Of a stretch of DNA of 64,000 bases, positions 42,043 to 53,102 are shown in pieces; within the stretch, counting starts at the first letter, position 1; each line of letters opens with the position of its first letter. The notes beneath the pieces were generated by a model. That model was not told the DNA's origin. It did not search any database and worked only from the letters and a program-made list of their open reading frames with translations. Both the position numbers and the translations under genes were made by a program. This stretch comes from Vandiemenella viatica (lineage: Eukaryota > Arthropoda > Insecta > Orthoptera > Morabidae), in contig CM061921.1 in assembly GCA_031002005.1 (NCBI GenBank), positions 178,506,935 through 178,570,934 of the forward strand, read 5' to 3'.

Positions 42043-42072
<30 letters not shown>
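42043..42072 (+). repeat. (AT)n microsatellite
   Basis: About 15 perfect AT dinucleotides. Confidence 0.9.
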
Positions 42073-42075
<3 letters not shown>

Positions 42076-42224
42076 CTGGAGGTGTGGTTGCAACAAATTC
42101 TTCACTTTTTTATTGATCAGTTAGGAACAATTGTGAAGCGTTTTACGACCACATACCCTCACTGACATGAAGCATTTTATAACTAATTTCAGGTTGTACC
42201 AACCAGCTAAAAACCCTTCATGCT

Positions 42225-42405
42225 TATGGTTTGGCAACATCAAGGTCATCAGAGCTAGGAAAACATGGTCTGTTGAAAGAATTATCCCGGCAGTCGTCAG
42301 GAATGATTTTTGGAAATCGTGGAAAACAGAAATCAGTATAGTCGTAGGGAGATTTCAACATTCATACTCCCCAGCGCTACGCCTCGACGTTACCAGGCTC
42401 CGTCA
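42225..42405 (-). repeat. tRNA-derived SINE, family 1, old copy, minus strand
   Basis: In reverse orientation the segment carries the CATGG, CCGAAATC/CAGAAATCAG and CCCGGCAGTCGTCAGGAATG blocks equivalent to the SINE body, and AAGGTCATCAGAGC, which corresponds to the TCTAATGACCT 3' part. It is heavily diverged. Confidence 0.5.
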
Positions 42406-44425
42406 TATGGCGTATGTGTAGGCATACAACTAAATTGTAGTAACAGGTGAAGTAGATGCATAGCTGGAAGTCTATTGTATATTCTTCTGGTGTGGTTATA
42501 CATTGAACTTCTGAGTTATGACCAATAATTCGTTTCCTCCTGGTTTGTGTCGTTATGTACTTGTTGATTGTTACGATGATTAGTATCAAGTTTAGTGTGC
42601 GACGATAGTTAAAGGAAAAAATTGCTGGAGTACTCTTGTCTGAAGTTTCCAAGGCGGCTGTCAAACTTAACGTCCCTTTCTTGCGGAATGCCGACGGGCC
42701 CTATGCAGTGAACACACTCCAGCTCTCCTGCCAACTTTCTTCTAGAATTTCGACCCATATCAAGTGTATTGTGTGAACGGTTAATACCCTGGCTTGGCAA
42801 TATGAAGAATTTGGCTTAGACTACCATCCCAGCCATAAAGATAACAATCTTCCACAGTTTTATGACAATTCTGAAGGTCGCACTAGTTCGTTCAGAAAGG
42901 TCGTGGTTATTTCGTTTCTGTCGGTTGTCCACAATCCTCCCCCACCTCTATAATGACCAAGTAGTTGATGAATCGTAAAGTTCTAAAGAAACAAAGCAGA
43001 CAACCTTAGATAGGGCGCCAATCGCAAAGCTACGCATTCGTTTCCTCAGAAATGAGGCTATTTAGTAATCGTACTACTAAACTATGACTTAGAATGTAGA
43101 AACAGGCGGCAAAATTTTATCAACAATATAAGAACCATTAATACTTTGTTGACTGCAAATTTTCTTGAAAAAGATTATCACTGCTCAAGATGTCCCTTAA
43201 AACGAGGATTCACATTTTGCAGTGGCTGGGCTGCCAAATGTCGGACCGTGTGGCCTGACATACTGTTGTAGGTGCGAGCATAATATTAACACAAGTACGG
43301 GGTCGCTCCTTGGCCTCCTGACGCTCTTCTGTTTTAAATTTAGTAAATATACCTCAAAGTAATTTACTGGATTTCGAAGTAGCGGCCTCCTGAATGCGAG
43401 GACAAACCTATACTTCATCAAATGCAGTTTAAAAAAGTTGGTTTTGTTTATTTATAAAAGACTTATTATGTTTTAATATATTCCTGTAAAATTTTAAAAC
43501 AGGGGCATATTCCCTTTCTAAAATAAGTGATGTGTGATCCTAGTAGGGTAGATGCCAATATTGCTTGCTAAGAAATTCTCTAAAAAGTATTCAGGGTTTG
43601 TGGTTTTTTACTTCCTACTCCGACCACAACAAATTTAAACACTACGGAACTTATTGTACTTTTGCCCATAGTTCCACCAAAGCTTGAAGAATCTCCTTAA
43701 ACAATGTTCTATGTGCATCAGTATTCTAAGTGAACAGTTTAAAAGAACGTTAGTTAAAAACATTTTACCACCATAAGTTGTCAAGTTGTTTAAATCTGAA
43801 CGGGACGAGCAAAATGTGTATATAATAATTATTAACACTTTTGGTTTAGAAACACACCTTACCGTTAACACCTTAGAACACTGAAGAAAGAATACTTTCA
43901 GGAGCTACAAATACTTAATCTGTACCTAAAAAATCCAAACCAATGAAGATAAAATGTTTTAGCAACCCATACAAATCAAAATTCCAAAGAATTTTATAAA
44001 TTAACAAGCGAAAAATAAAGAACACAGTGACTCTCAGTACAGCGGTGTTTATGACTTTAATGATTGTGGATAGCCAGCTCGACAGTATGATCGTATCTTC
44101 ACAGTTATTAGAAAGACAGTTACTGTACACAAAGCAAACAAGTCGAATTAGCAATCAATGCGCAACATTGGGAGATAGTTAACCTTTGTGGCAAGTCACA
44201 AACATTTGTCTCCAAAATTACTTACAAGAGAAGGAAAGTCCTTGATAAAAATATTTCCCTATAGTGGGTCGGGTTACTATGCCTTCAACCAGACAAATAG
44301 ATTGTTCTTCCACGTTTTAAATACTGAAAAGCCAGAATACGACATTTCTTTGAAATACCGTTGCGAATTCACTAGGCAGTACAATTGATAGAATATAAAT
44401 AAATTTCAATTTGTTATGCTGAAAT
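42406..44425. other. Intronic DNA, nothing recognised
   Basis: No gene or repeat pair was supported. A CCTCTATAATGACC segment at 42943-42956 could be a further SINE 3' scrap. Confidence 0.35.
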
Positions 44426-44429
44426 TGTT

Positions 44430-44740
44430 TTTTTTTTTTTTTTTCAGAAAAAAATACACGACGAAATAATCTCGGGGATTCGAACCTGTGTGAATCCCGA
44501 ATAAGACTCACCAGATAATCATTACACGTAGCAATAAGGGCGAAAAATTAATTGTAATCATAACTGTGTTTCGAAATAATGGGATTGAAACTGCGTCTCC
44601 ACCCACCTTGTCCTCCGAAAATACGTTTTTACCTGCATTTTTTGTGAACTTCATTTAGGGATTCGAACCTGCGTCCCCGATTAGGCCTTTTTCATAATAC
44701 GGCATTGTAACGTGCTTACTCCGAAGAGTTATGTTAAGAA
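44430..44740 (-). repeat. Repeat with tRNA B-box-like motifs, copy 2 (inverted)
   Basis: Reverse copy of 26580-26830. On the - strand GGTTCGAATCCC (about 44656), AGTTTCAATCCC (about 44582) and GGTTCGAATCCCC (about 44475) recur at 75-110-bp spacing, as in copy 1. A T-run (44429-44445) precedes it, matching an A-rich 3' tail on the - strand. Confidence 0.55.
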
Positions 44741-44935
44741 TTTTTTTTTTCGGAGATCAGGCTTAAAGTGCGGTGCTCTATCCCTACATTTCTATTAGGG
44801 ACATATGGGTTCTCCTTACGATCCACTACTATTTAAAACTATGTTTTCCTAATTAATGGCTGCACTAGGTTAAAATGTTGCAAGTCATGTGGCACACATG
44901 AATAATTAGATTTTTTGCGTTATGCTGTACACCTT

Positions 44936-45115
44936 GTCGACGTCTAGGTCATTAGAGACAGGAACGGGAAGAAATTTGGTGCTGAACTTTTTGGAGGAAC
45001 CATCCCAGCATTCTGATGGAGTGATTTCGCGAATCCATGTAAAACCGAAATCAGGATTTGAAGTGACGTCCTCCCGAGCGTGAGAGCATGGAAGTTGCCT
45101 AGGCTAAGCATGCAA
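44936..45115 (-). repeat. tRNA-derived SINE, family 1, minus strand
   Basis: GTCATTAGAGACAGG, CATCCCAGCATTC, ATGGAGTGATTTCGCG, CATGTAAAACCGAAATC and CCTCCCGAGCG.GAG are the reverse of the family-1 body and head. The copy is diverged and its 5' end is incomplete. Confidence 0.65.
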
Positions 45116-45203
45116 ATAATGTGTGGGTACACTGTGTTCATATTGTCTTTAATTATTAACAGGACTGGTGACTTTATGTGGTGTTTGTTTCCTTGCCACG
45201 CAG

Positions 45204-45245
45204 ATCTTTCCGGGAACTCCCAGCCGACAGCGATCTCCTAGGAAG
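45204..45245 (+). CDS. 42-bp micro-exon candidate
   Basis: A strong 3' splice site (TTTGTTTCCTTGCCACGCAG, ending at 45203) and a strong 5' splice site (AAG|GTGGGT) enclose exactly 42 bases. In phase 0 they encode IFPGTPSRQRSPRK with no stop. The length is a multiple of three and phase 0 matches the end of exon A (23551) and the start of exon B (56091). It could therefore be an optional cassette adding 14 basic, Ser/Pro-rich residues, a possible phosphorylation loop. The segment is GC-rich, unlike its flanks, and no repeat copy exists in the window. Chance occurrence of such a pair cannot be excluded. Confidence 0.45.
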
Positions 45246-45249
45246 GTGG

Positions 45250-45805
45250 GTTCTGCATGTAGTGTGTAGTTATGAATGAGGACTTTGTTTTAGTACTCGG
45301 CAATTGGCACGATTCCTGAAAATAAGACCATGCATCCTGAAGTAATATTGACAGATTCGATTTAGTGACTCAACATTTTCAAAATTAAAACTTGGGTAAA
45401 ATGCTGCATGCTGCATAGCAATTTGTGTTTTTAACGTTAGCTTTCCAGTATAGAATAATCATGTATAGTGAATAAGTTCTGCAAACTAATATCTGTGTGT
45501 AACTACTAACCCTATTTAAAAAATATATATTTGATATCTGAAACATCACACCTCTTCTTTCCAAAATTTATCAGCGTCAATTTGAGTTTTCAGTTGTTTG
45601 GTTTATTAGATAATACATGCGATAAAACCAACTGTTCCCACAAGAAACATTACCAGATCGCCTGACAGATGGTCTCTGTAATGCTTTAGGCTGAAAACCA
45701 TCGTTATAAACGAGTTTTTCATGAGCCATGGATCATAATCACTGTGTTATCTTCATTTCTCATCAACTACAATGACTAGCAGGGGGAACATCAGACTTAG
45801 TAAAA
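45250..45805. other. Intronic DNA, nothing recognised
   Basis: AT-rich, no supported feature. Confidence 0.35.
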
Positions 45806-45809
45806 ATGG

Positions 45810-46090
45810 AATTCTATCTCCCGGATATGTGTAGTAAGATATCCGGCCCATGTGCCAGAGGCACAGTCATTCCGTCAGTTTTTGAGATATTCGCATGCCA
45901 GACGTTTGTGTGCGGAAGTTGCAGTAAAATGTTTCGTTGATGGGATGACCGCTGCGGACTCGTGATCCCATATGGCTGGAGAAAGGTAGTTTGCTCAGAT
46001 GAGTCACGATTCCATTGCTTCACACAACCACTTTTTAGCGAAGATTCGAGCGTACGGTTAATCGCAATACATTTGTAAATGGGTACGACA
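45810..46090 (+). pseudogene. Tc1-like transposase fragment
   Basis: The + strand encodes PYGWRKVVCSDESRFHCF (about 45969-46022), the strand bearing the first catalytic Asp of Tc1 transposases (FSDESRF). Just upstream in other frames are RYSHARRLCVRKLQ-like residues, which fit the preceding helix. Nothing of the second and third catalytic acids is seen, and no terminal inverted repeats were found. It is a small dead fragment. Confidence 0.5.
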
Positions 46091-46149
46091 GTCGGTCTTA
46101 GTTGATGGAGAAGTCTTTACTAATCTAGATGTTACATGGGACGTTCCAT

Positions 46150-46900
46150 GTGGAAGCGTAATACCAGATCACTTATTTTCTTAATTTTCATAAACAATGT
46201 CGGAGACATCGTTGATAACGTTTTGAGATTGTTGACCGACGATGTAGCCCTCTATAGGGAAGTAAGGAAATCGAAGGCTGCTTAGAATTTCAGATAATTC
46301 TGGATGTAATTTCGGTGTGGTGGAACTTGAACCTAATTGCTAAAAATGGCAAGACTAAATAAAAGAATCAGTTTGTGAAGGAGTATAAAGTGAACAGCTC
46401 AGTTATTAACATGGTTGATTCCCTAAAGTATTTTGGTGCAAAAGTAAAAAGTAATACTCATATAAAGGAAACAGTGTACAAAACTCTCGTGCGTCCACAT
46501 TTGGACTACTGTTGTGCCGTTTGCAATCGGTATTGCAAGAGATTTATTGACTGTATAGAGAAAGTGCAGAAAAAGCCGCTCGATTTGTAGCTTCTTGCCA
46601 CATCCCTTACGAAAGTGTCACTGTATTGATACACAGATTTGGCTGGGATTGCGTGGTAGACAGAAGACGTAGGTTTCGTTTGATTTTATTGGCAAAGAAG
46701 GGAATAACATCTTTCATTTACGATTGCGGTGAAATACTTCGTCCAGCAAACAATATAGGTCGCAGTGACAAGAGAAGTAAAATTACAGAAATAATTACTT
46801 CCCTCGTGCCATTCGGGACTGGAAAGCACAAAGGAGAGAAACACCCTCTGCCAGTCACGATTTTGTAAACTGGGGTGGATAGATGTTCTGTAGGTACGTA
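46150..46900 (+). pseudogene. Jockey-like LINE ORF2 fragment, same family as 48 kb
   Basis: The catalytic box reads LLTDDVALYREV (about 46220-46262). After a stop come NMVDSLKYFGAKVKSN and KTLVRPHLDYCCAVC (about 46408-46520), then IEKVQKKPLDL and, across frames, FGWDCVVDRRRRFRLILLAK (about 46637). These align with the 48397-49047 frame, showing the same LINE family, but with deletions and stops. The element is 5'-truncated before the catalytic box. Confidence 0.7.
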
Positions 46901-47019
46901 ACAGCAAGTTTTATACAAATTGGAATATTTTCGATAAGCTATACTGCATTTTAGACCTTAAAATTATTGGAAGTAAGTATAATCTATTGTTTTTATATTT
47001 GTGCTCTAGTGTGTGTGTG

Positions 47020-47021
47020 TG

Positions 47022-47066
<45 letters not shown>
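47020..47066 (+). repeat. Poly-T tract
   Basis: About 44 T in a row after a (GT)n stretch (47009-47019). It may be the A tail of a - strand retroelement whose body is no longer recognisable. Confidence 0.8.
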
Positions 47067-47068
<2 letters not shown>

Positions 47069-47315
47069 GAAATAAACTGTTTGTAATTATATTCTGCATG
47101 TTAGAAGTTTCGTGGAATGGTTTGACTGATTTAATGTAGTCTCCTTATTTAGATTTCTAAAATATGTCTTTAGTTTTTACATAGTTAGAACTAAAAATTT
47201 CCTTCATATTTTCCCTTTACCTACTGAATTGCTTCAACAGTAAATATAGAATTTAAATACTGAAAGGATCAGGTTTTAGTGTAGATGTAGAATATATGAA
47301 GACTGTGACATTTAC

Positions 47316-47583
47316 CAGGGGTGGATCCAGGATTTTGGTTTGGGGGGGGGAGGGGCTTGAGCGGACTTTGGTTTGGGAGGGGGCTTGGCTTGAGTGAATT
47401 TTGGTCCAGAGGGCTTACCTTCAGTGGATTTTGGTTTTGAGGGGGGGGGGGGTAGTCTTTACAACCTCCTCGGCCCATGAGCTAAAAAAATGGGTCTCCA
47501 AAATTACAATGTCAGGGGTGGACCCAGATACTTTTGGAGGGGGCTTGAGCCCCCTAGCCCCCCCCCCCCTAGATCCGCCCCTG
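47316..47583. mobile_element. 268-bp hAT-like MITE
   Basis: The ends CAGGGGTGGATCCAG (47316) and CTAGATCCGCCCCTG (47569-47583) are imperfect terminal inverted repeats of the form common in hAT elements (CAGGGG...CCCCTG). The flanks ACATTTAC (47308-47315) and ATATTTAC (47584-47591) are an 8-bp target duplication with one difference, as hAT elements make. G-rich internal repeats (GGATTTTGGTTT...GAGGG, about three times) fill the centre, and an internal CAGGGGTGGACCCAGA near 47512 echoes the left end. There is no transposase. Confidence 0.8.
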
Positions 47584-47591
47584 ATATTTAC

Positions 47592-48165
47592 CTTAAATTA
47601 TTCTCAGCTTCTCCTTTAATGAAATGAAGTTTTAAAATTATGATCCTAGTGGAAACAGTGTGCTTTAATTACTGCACGCAACAAAATAATCTCTTGAGCC
47701 AAATAATCTAGCCCCTTTGTATTTACTACAACCAATCGTGTACTGAAAATTCGTTGCTGGCTGAGCTATGAGGTCTGGACTTTCAAACTACTTCTACATC
47801 TGTATCCATTTAAGCATCAAAATGTGCAGGTTATAACAATTTCTTGCCAAATGGTGCTTGGTGAGTCTAACTTAAACCTAGAAACGTAGGATTTACTGTT
47901 GTTGTCTCATGCCACTTCTCGGACAGGTTATAGTTCACACTGTTGCCGTCTTCCGCTAGCTAACTTGTCTTTATAATTGAATAAAGTGCCCATCTGTAAC
48001 GTGCAGCTCTATACACAGGAAAATAAACAGTATGCAACTTGATTAACGTGGTTAAGTGTGGCCATCATATAACGGAAGGTTTAGTACAGGTGTTGAATTT
48101 TCAACATTAGCGCCCTGGAACACAAAAAGCTGCAATCACAGCATCATTAGCCTTAAATTCCACTG
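47592..48165. other. Intronic DNA, nothing recognised
   Basis: No supported feature. Confidence 0.35.
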
Positions 48166-48174
48166 TATTACTGC

Positions 48175-49060
48175 GTGCCACGAATTACCTGGTCGATACT
48201 CGGTGGTGTTAATTTACTGAATTTTCATCATATTTGCAACATCATATACATCAATGATCCATGCGACATAATAGGGGGGATGAAAAGATTACTTGCCGAT
48301 GATGCTATAATTTTTCGCGAAATCACAACCCAGGACGACTACGCTTTGTTACAAGATGATATTATGAAAATAATTGCGTAGTGTAAAGATTGGCAGTTGG
48401 AGTTAAACGCTAAAAAGTTCCAAGTCATGCGTGTAAGTAAAAAGGTGACACCAATTAACTATGAATATACAATTAATGGTACTGTCCTTAGAACGGTAGA
48501 TTCCGCTAAATACCTAGGGGTAACAATTCGTAATAATTTGTCGTGGAATGAGCATATCGAGAATGTAATGGGAAAAGCAAATCGTATGCTCCGATTTCTC
48601 GGTCGTAATTTAAATCAATGCACTCAGGAAGTTAAATCGATTGTATACAAGTCACTAGTGCGTCCTCACTTAGAGTATTGTTGTTCTGTATGGGATCCCC
48701 ATCAAAAGGGGTTAATGGAGGCTTTAGAGAAGGTCCAAAGAATAGCCGCCCGATTCGTGACAGGTATATATAGTTGGAGGGAAAGCGTAAGTGCGATGTT
48801 GAACGAGTTAGGTTGGGAAGACCTGGAACACCGAAGGCGTTGCTCTCGACGAAAGCTAATTGAAAAATTCATGACAGACGTATTTCGGAATGACAGCCAG
48901 CAAATATTGCTACCAGCAACATTCATATCTCGAAATGACCGCGAAAATAAGATAAGAGAAATCAGGGCCAGAACCGATTCATTTCTGTACTCATTTTTCC
49001 CACGAGCGATTAGGGAATGGAATAGAAAGGATTCACCGGGCGAGTAAACTTAAAATCCGA
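48175..49060 (+). pseudogene. Jockey-like LINE ORF2 3' half, largely open
   Basis: The INDPCDI segment and catalytic box LLADDAIIFRE (about 48292-48325) belong to the palm of the reverse transcriptase. After one TAG (48379) a 216-codon frame (48397-49047) runs without a break: WQLELNAKKFQVM, YLGVTIRNNLSWNEHI, YKSLVRPHLEYCCSVWDPH, GWEDLEHRRRCSRRK and a C-terminal SFFPRAIREWN. This is the thumb and C-terminal region of a Jockey-type LINE protein, which reverse transcribes its own RNA at a nicked target. The upstream endonuclease and fingers are missing. It is the best preserved of three relatives in this window (5.8, 46.2 and 48.2 kb). Confidence 0.8.
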
Positions 49061-49280
49061 CAGGAATAGCTTTCGATAAAGCACTCCAGCCATCCTGATC
49101 TGGGTTTTCAATGGTTTTCCCAGATCGTTCCACGCGAATGCGGGGATGGTTCCTCACAATAGCCCATGGGCGCCTCCTGCCATATCCCGTATAACCCTTC
49201 CAAACCATAACCCTTTTCGATAGGTGCAATGCACCCTCCGCCACACACTTTTAGTGAATCGCGGAGTAATAATAATAATA
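49061..49280 (+). repeat. SINE-like segment plus LINE-type 3' end, (TAA)n tail
   Basis: GATCTGGGTTTTCAATGGTTTTC through GCGGGGATGGTTCC is SINE family-1 body. GGTGCAATGCACCCTCCGCC, then ACACACTTTTAGTGAATCG and a TAA repeat make the 3' end. It lies 13 bp after the LINE stop codon and is nearly identical to 24662-24850 in inverse orientation. Confidence 0.75.
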
Positions 49281-50635
49281 TAAAAAATCAGCAACCACAC
49301 ATTCGACGTGTACATTGCGGGTTCAGGGTCACCAGTTCCATGATCATTGAAGCAAATTGTATGATTTTTCAATATTTTTGCTCAACACCAAAATTTGTTT
49401 TCACAACATACGTAAGTTACGTTTAACATCGCGGATGTATTGTTGGGGTCACTGGTTTAATACCTTGTACCTGAAAGTTAATGGAACTTCCACGTTAGGC
49501 TATATAACACACAAATTTGTTTCCGAAGTATCAGCAACGATGAAACTGGCGGGTATCATTGAAATAACTAGTTCGAGGTATTTTAATGTATTTGAATTAA
49601 TTTTTTTTATTATTCTGGAAATTTCTCTGTCTGTTTGGAAGGCACCTAAATTCTAACACAATATTGCGCTTAAGCAGACATATTTTCTATTCTTGCTCGT
49701 TCTCTTCGGAGTACTATTACTCAAGCTCGGGTGTCACGAGCCTTTACTTAATTATTAATTAGTTAGCGACACTTGCACTGAATTTATTGGTCTCCAATTA
49801 GCAACGAATACTGTAATACGGCAGGAGACTGAACACTGAAGATACTACCAATAACCTTGACACCGATGTATAAAAATATTATTGCTGGTGGTTTGAGAAA
49901 ACAGTTGTTGGAATGTATGTCGTGTTTGAAGTTCAGAATTAAAAATCATATAACTTTGTTTTATTCGTTTCAAAGTTGTATGGTAACTCATAATGGCAAG
50001 TTTTTTCGGAGCACCGGACTAAGTCCATTGTCATATAGAACGGTGCAGTGACAATCCCTGATCTCTTCTGCCCTACCACAATGGCGTTGAAACCATCGAG
50101 TTGTACTGGCCAGCAGTTGGGTGACAGTTGTAATGAATTAAGAAAATACATTTTATTTATTCGTTGGCCAAAACTGCATTTGTTAAATATTCAGTATAAA
50201 AATGGGTTGTTATTACTAAATTAATAATGAAAAGCAAGAACGGTTAAACATTGATTTATTGAACACGGGGTGCAAAGGATCACATTTAACATAAGTTATT
50301 TGGAAACCATATCAAAGTGCATAATATTTACCAACTTCGAGATCACACTAATATAAAATGAGAGTATGAGTGAAATTTTATTTCACAGAAGGGGGGAAAA
50401 AACACTGCAGTTAAAGGCTTCAAGTTAAATAAAATATTCCATGGCCTAAATAGCTCAATGATGCGTAAATGAGAAGTATTCAACAAATCCATAATTCGGT
50501 AAACATAAGAGCTCTGAGAAATTATCTTTCCTTACTAAGCACGCTTCTGTCCGAATCGGGTTTGGCTCCATTTCATCTTATTTCAGTAACATAATAAAAC
50601 ACACATCACGTGTTTCCTTTATAATCTTTTCCAGG
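49281..50635. other. Intronic DNA, nothing recognised
   Basis: Several short frames but no recognisable motif or repeat partner. Confidence 0.35.
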
Positions 50636-50639
50636 ACTC

Positions 50640-50868
50640 GAGCGTGTTGGGTGAACGGCAACGCTCTGGCCTTACATTCGGGATGACGCGGGTTCGAATA
50701 CTCGCGCGGGCATCCAGATTTGGGTTTCCCATGGTTTTCCAAGCGAATGCCGGGATTTGTCCTTCAAAAGGCCATGGCCAGATTCCTTCAAGTTCCTCGC
50801 TCGCCGTCCTTTCCCGCCTATAATGACTTTAACGTCTACATGGTGTAAAGCCATAAACAAACAAAAAA
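50640..50868 (+). repeat. tRNA-derived SINE, family 1
   Basis: CAACGCTCTGGCCTTACATTC, the B box GGTTCGAATAC, GGGCATCCAGATTTGGG, AAAAGGCCATGGCC and the CCTATAATGACTT end occur in order, with an A-rich tail (50855-50868). Confidence 0.8.
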
Positions 50869-50869
50869 A

Positions 50870-52205
50870 TCCCAGGTGACCAAAGCAACCGATTTTAAGT
50901 CAGTTCCTCAGCTTTTAAGATATGAAAATACCATCAAAATATGTTAAGTCGTTTTTGCGTGACGCCGGAACAAACATATTTATAAACAAAAGAAAAGTAT
51001 CCGATGACATCACTTAATATTGCTGAATACACGCAAATCGACGAATAAACCAAACTAAAACGGAAATTTACTCCTCAAAACATCACATATCTAGTTGCTG
51101 TTTCTACCCGGTGAGAGCAGTCACCTGAGTGTCTATATTAGGAAGAATTTTCAGTTTAGCAGAAGCATAGTCATGTTATTTTCGGACTCATAAACAGTAA
51201 ATGCAATCCATGGATATTGATATGATGAAAGGACAATATCCATCGTATCGTGGTAATTAGGGTCCGTTAGGATTCTGTCAGCACAAATGTGACATGGAAA
51301 GAACAATTTCGCCCATGTATGTAAATAAGCTGACAGCATGTATAGTGGTGTGGGAATCAGTCATATAATACATGTGAATATGAGCACAGCAAAAAAATTT
51401 CGCTAACCTACAGAAGGACGCATTTGCCATGTTTATCATCTTCTCAGAGTGTTCACTGAAATCATAACTAAAATCTCTTTCACATATATGATGTCAAAAC
51501 GTGTCTCTATAGGATTCAAAACTTATTCAGTATTTTGTCGTATATAAGTAAAGTCTTATTATGTACTACAAATAGTACACGGGCGTCTAGCACGCAGATT
51601 GCCATTGATGCGATACATATTCAACTATATGCTGACCTTCAACTTCAATAAATTTATTGTGCCGTGGTTTCATTGCCAGGATCGGATACAGAAAGCTGTA
51701 AGCAACGTTAGATTTGTTCCAAACAACACAGAGTCTGCATAATATGAAGGGAAAGCCATCACTATATCATTCTACAGTCGAACCTGTCTCTTGAAGAGAA
51801 TCAGTTTCCAATATACTTAAAAACAAACGAAGGTGCGGGGGTTTAACTGAGGGCAGCTTTATTTCAGCTTGGTCTTTTCTTCTTTCTTCAGCATTAGCAT
51901 CAGATCCTTTGGTTCTAATACCTTTAGCTGCTCGTTCTCTTCTAGAGCTACATCGTAGGTCAGGTTTAAGCTTGCAAGACATGTCAAAAAGAAGACAAAA
52001 TAAACTGATGTCAGAAACTTTTAGGCAGATACAAAGTAATAGTACAGTGCAGAGCAAATCGACATCTATGCTAAATACTAAGTTTTGTCTCTAAACGAAA
52101 TTTACTAACAAACCATACACTAACAGACTGCACAAGAAGCACAGCTTTAGCAAGCGACGTAACATTGCAGACTAATACACGCATCCGTCTTTATGTAACC
52201 ATTCG
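50870..52205. other. Intronic DNA, nothing recognised
   Basis: No supported feature. Frames at 51767-52094 lack recognisable motifs. Confidence 0.35.
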
Positions 52206-52214
52206 TAAGTTCTC

Positions 52215-52397
52215 AAAATTTCGTTACTGAAACTGTTATTCATAACGAAAAAAATTTCCTGTGTCCATCTCACATATACAAAGTATTTCCTTGTTAAATT
52301 CCATCACGATAGGATTAGCCGTTTAGCCCCGAAAACGTAACTAACAGACAGACTGAGAGACAGAGTTATTTTCGTTTTTATAATATTAGGACAGATC
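52215..52397 (+). repeat. ~185-bp direct repeat, copy 1
   Basis: TTCCATCACGATAGGATTAG, AACAGACAGACTGAGAGACA, TTATTTTCGTTTTTATAATATTAGGACAGAT matches copy 2 at 52585-52772 in the same orientation. The ending TTTATAATATTAGTATAGAT is a familiar 3' end of non-LTR or SINE elements in arthropods. Confidence 0.65.
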
Positions 52398-52469
52398 ACA
52401 CACACACTGACTGCGAGGGAAACAAAGCCTGAGTTATCAATATAGCCTATATAAGTGTACAGGTACGAC

Positions 52470-52541
52470 ATTGTTAAACCGGAGACCATGCTCGAAACAT
52501 TAGTAAGCAATCGCACTAACCACTGAGCTACCAGACCGCTA
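52470..52541 (-). repeat. tRNA-like SINE head between direct repeats
   Basis: On the - strand, GGTAGCTCAGTGGTTAGTGCG is a good polymerase III A box, and GTTTCGAGCATGG about 25 bp later is a weak B box. Being between two copies of the same 3'-end repeat suggests composite or nested SINEs. A functional tRNA is unlikely because the T-arm consensus is broken. Confidence 0.45.
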
Positions 52542-52584
52542 GACTGAGACACATCCTATCCGTCTGCCTATCGACGTTCAGTAA

Positions 52585-52772
52585 TTTTTCAAAATAACAT
52601 GAATATATGTATTCTTTATACTGAAAATAGTATCCTATGTCCTTCCTAATGGCAATTAGCAGCTCCTTGTAAAATTTCATCACGATCAGATCAGCCGCTT
52701 AGCCCTGGAAACGTAACAAACAAACAGACAGAGAGAGAGTTACTTTCGCATTTATAATATTAGTATAGATGT
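52585..52772 (+). repeat. ~185-bp direct repeat, copy 2
   Basis: ATTTCATCACGATCAGATCAG, AACAAACAGACAGAGAGAGAG and TTTATAATATTAGTATAGAT correspond to copy 1. The two differ by roughly 15-20 per cent by eye, so they are not a fresh duplication. Confidence 0.65.
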
Positions 52773-52774
52773 CT

Positions 52775-53100
52775 CGATACCACAGTCACCACAGACTTCC
52801 CACCATAAAGTACTTCTGCACCTGTACACACACTGAATCCATATGAAATCTTGCAAACGTTGTGACTGACAAATACCAAAAATAGTTTAAAGAGAAAAAA
52901 GGGGAAAAATAATCTATTTGACGAAGAATCTTTCACTATTATTGTTCTCCGTTTTAGGTCGTTCTTGCTTAGGGAATCAGTTGTATTTTTACTTCCTAAA
53001 TAACAAATGTTTTTTTCCAAATCTAATACTTTTTTTCTAATTAGTTTAATGTTATTGTTGTTATTATAAATGAGAAAATATTTTTTCTTGCTTTGGGTTG
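52775..53100. other. Intronic DNA, nothing recognised
   Basis: No supported feature. Confidence 0.35.
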
Positions 53101-53102
53101 TA

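Noticed and set aside
47269..47478. Proline-rich 69-codon - strand ORF
   Set aside because: Translation of G-rich internal repeats of the hAT-like MITE; no coding evidence.
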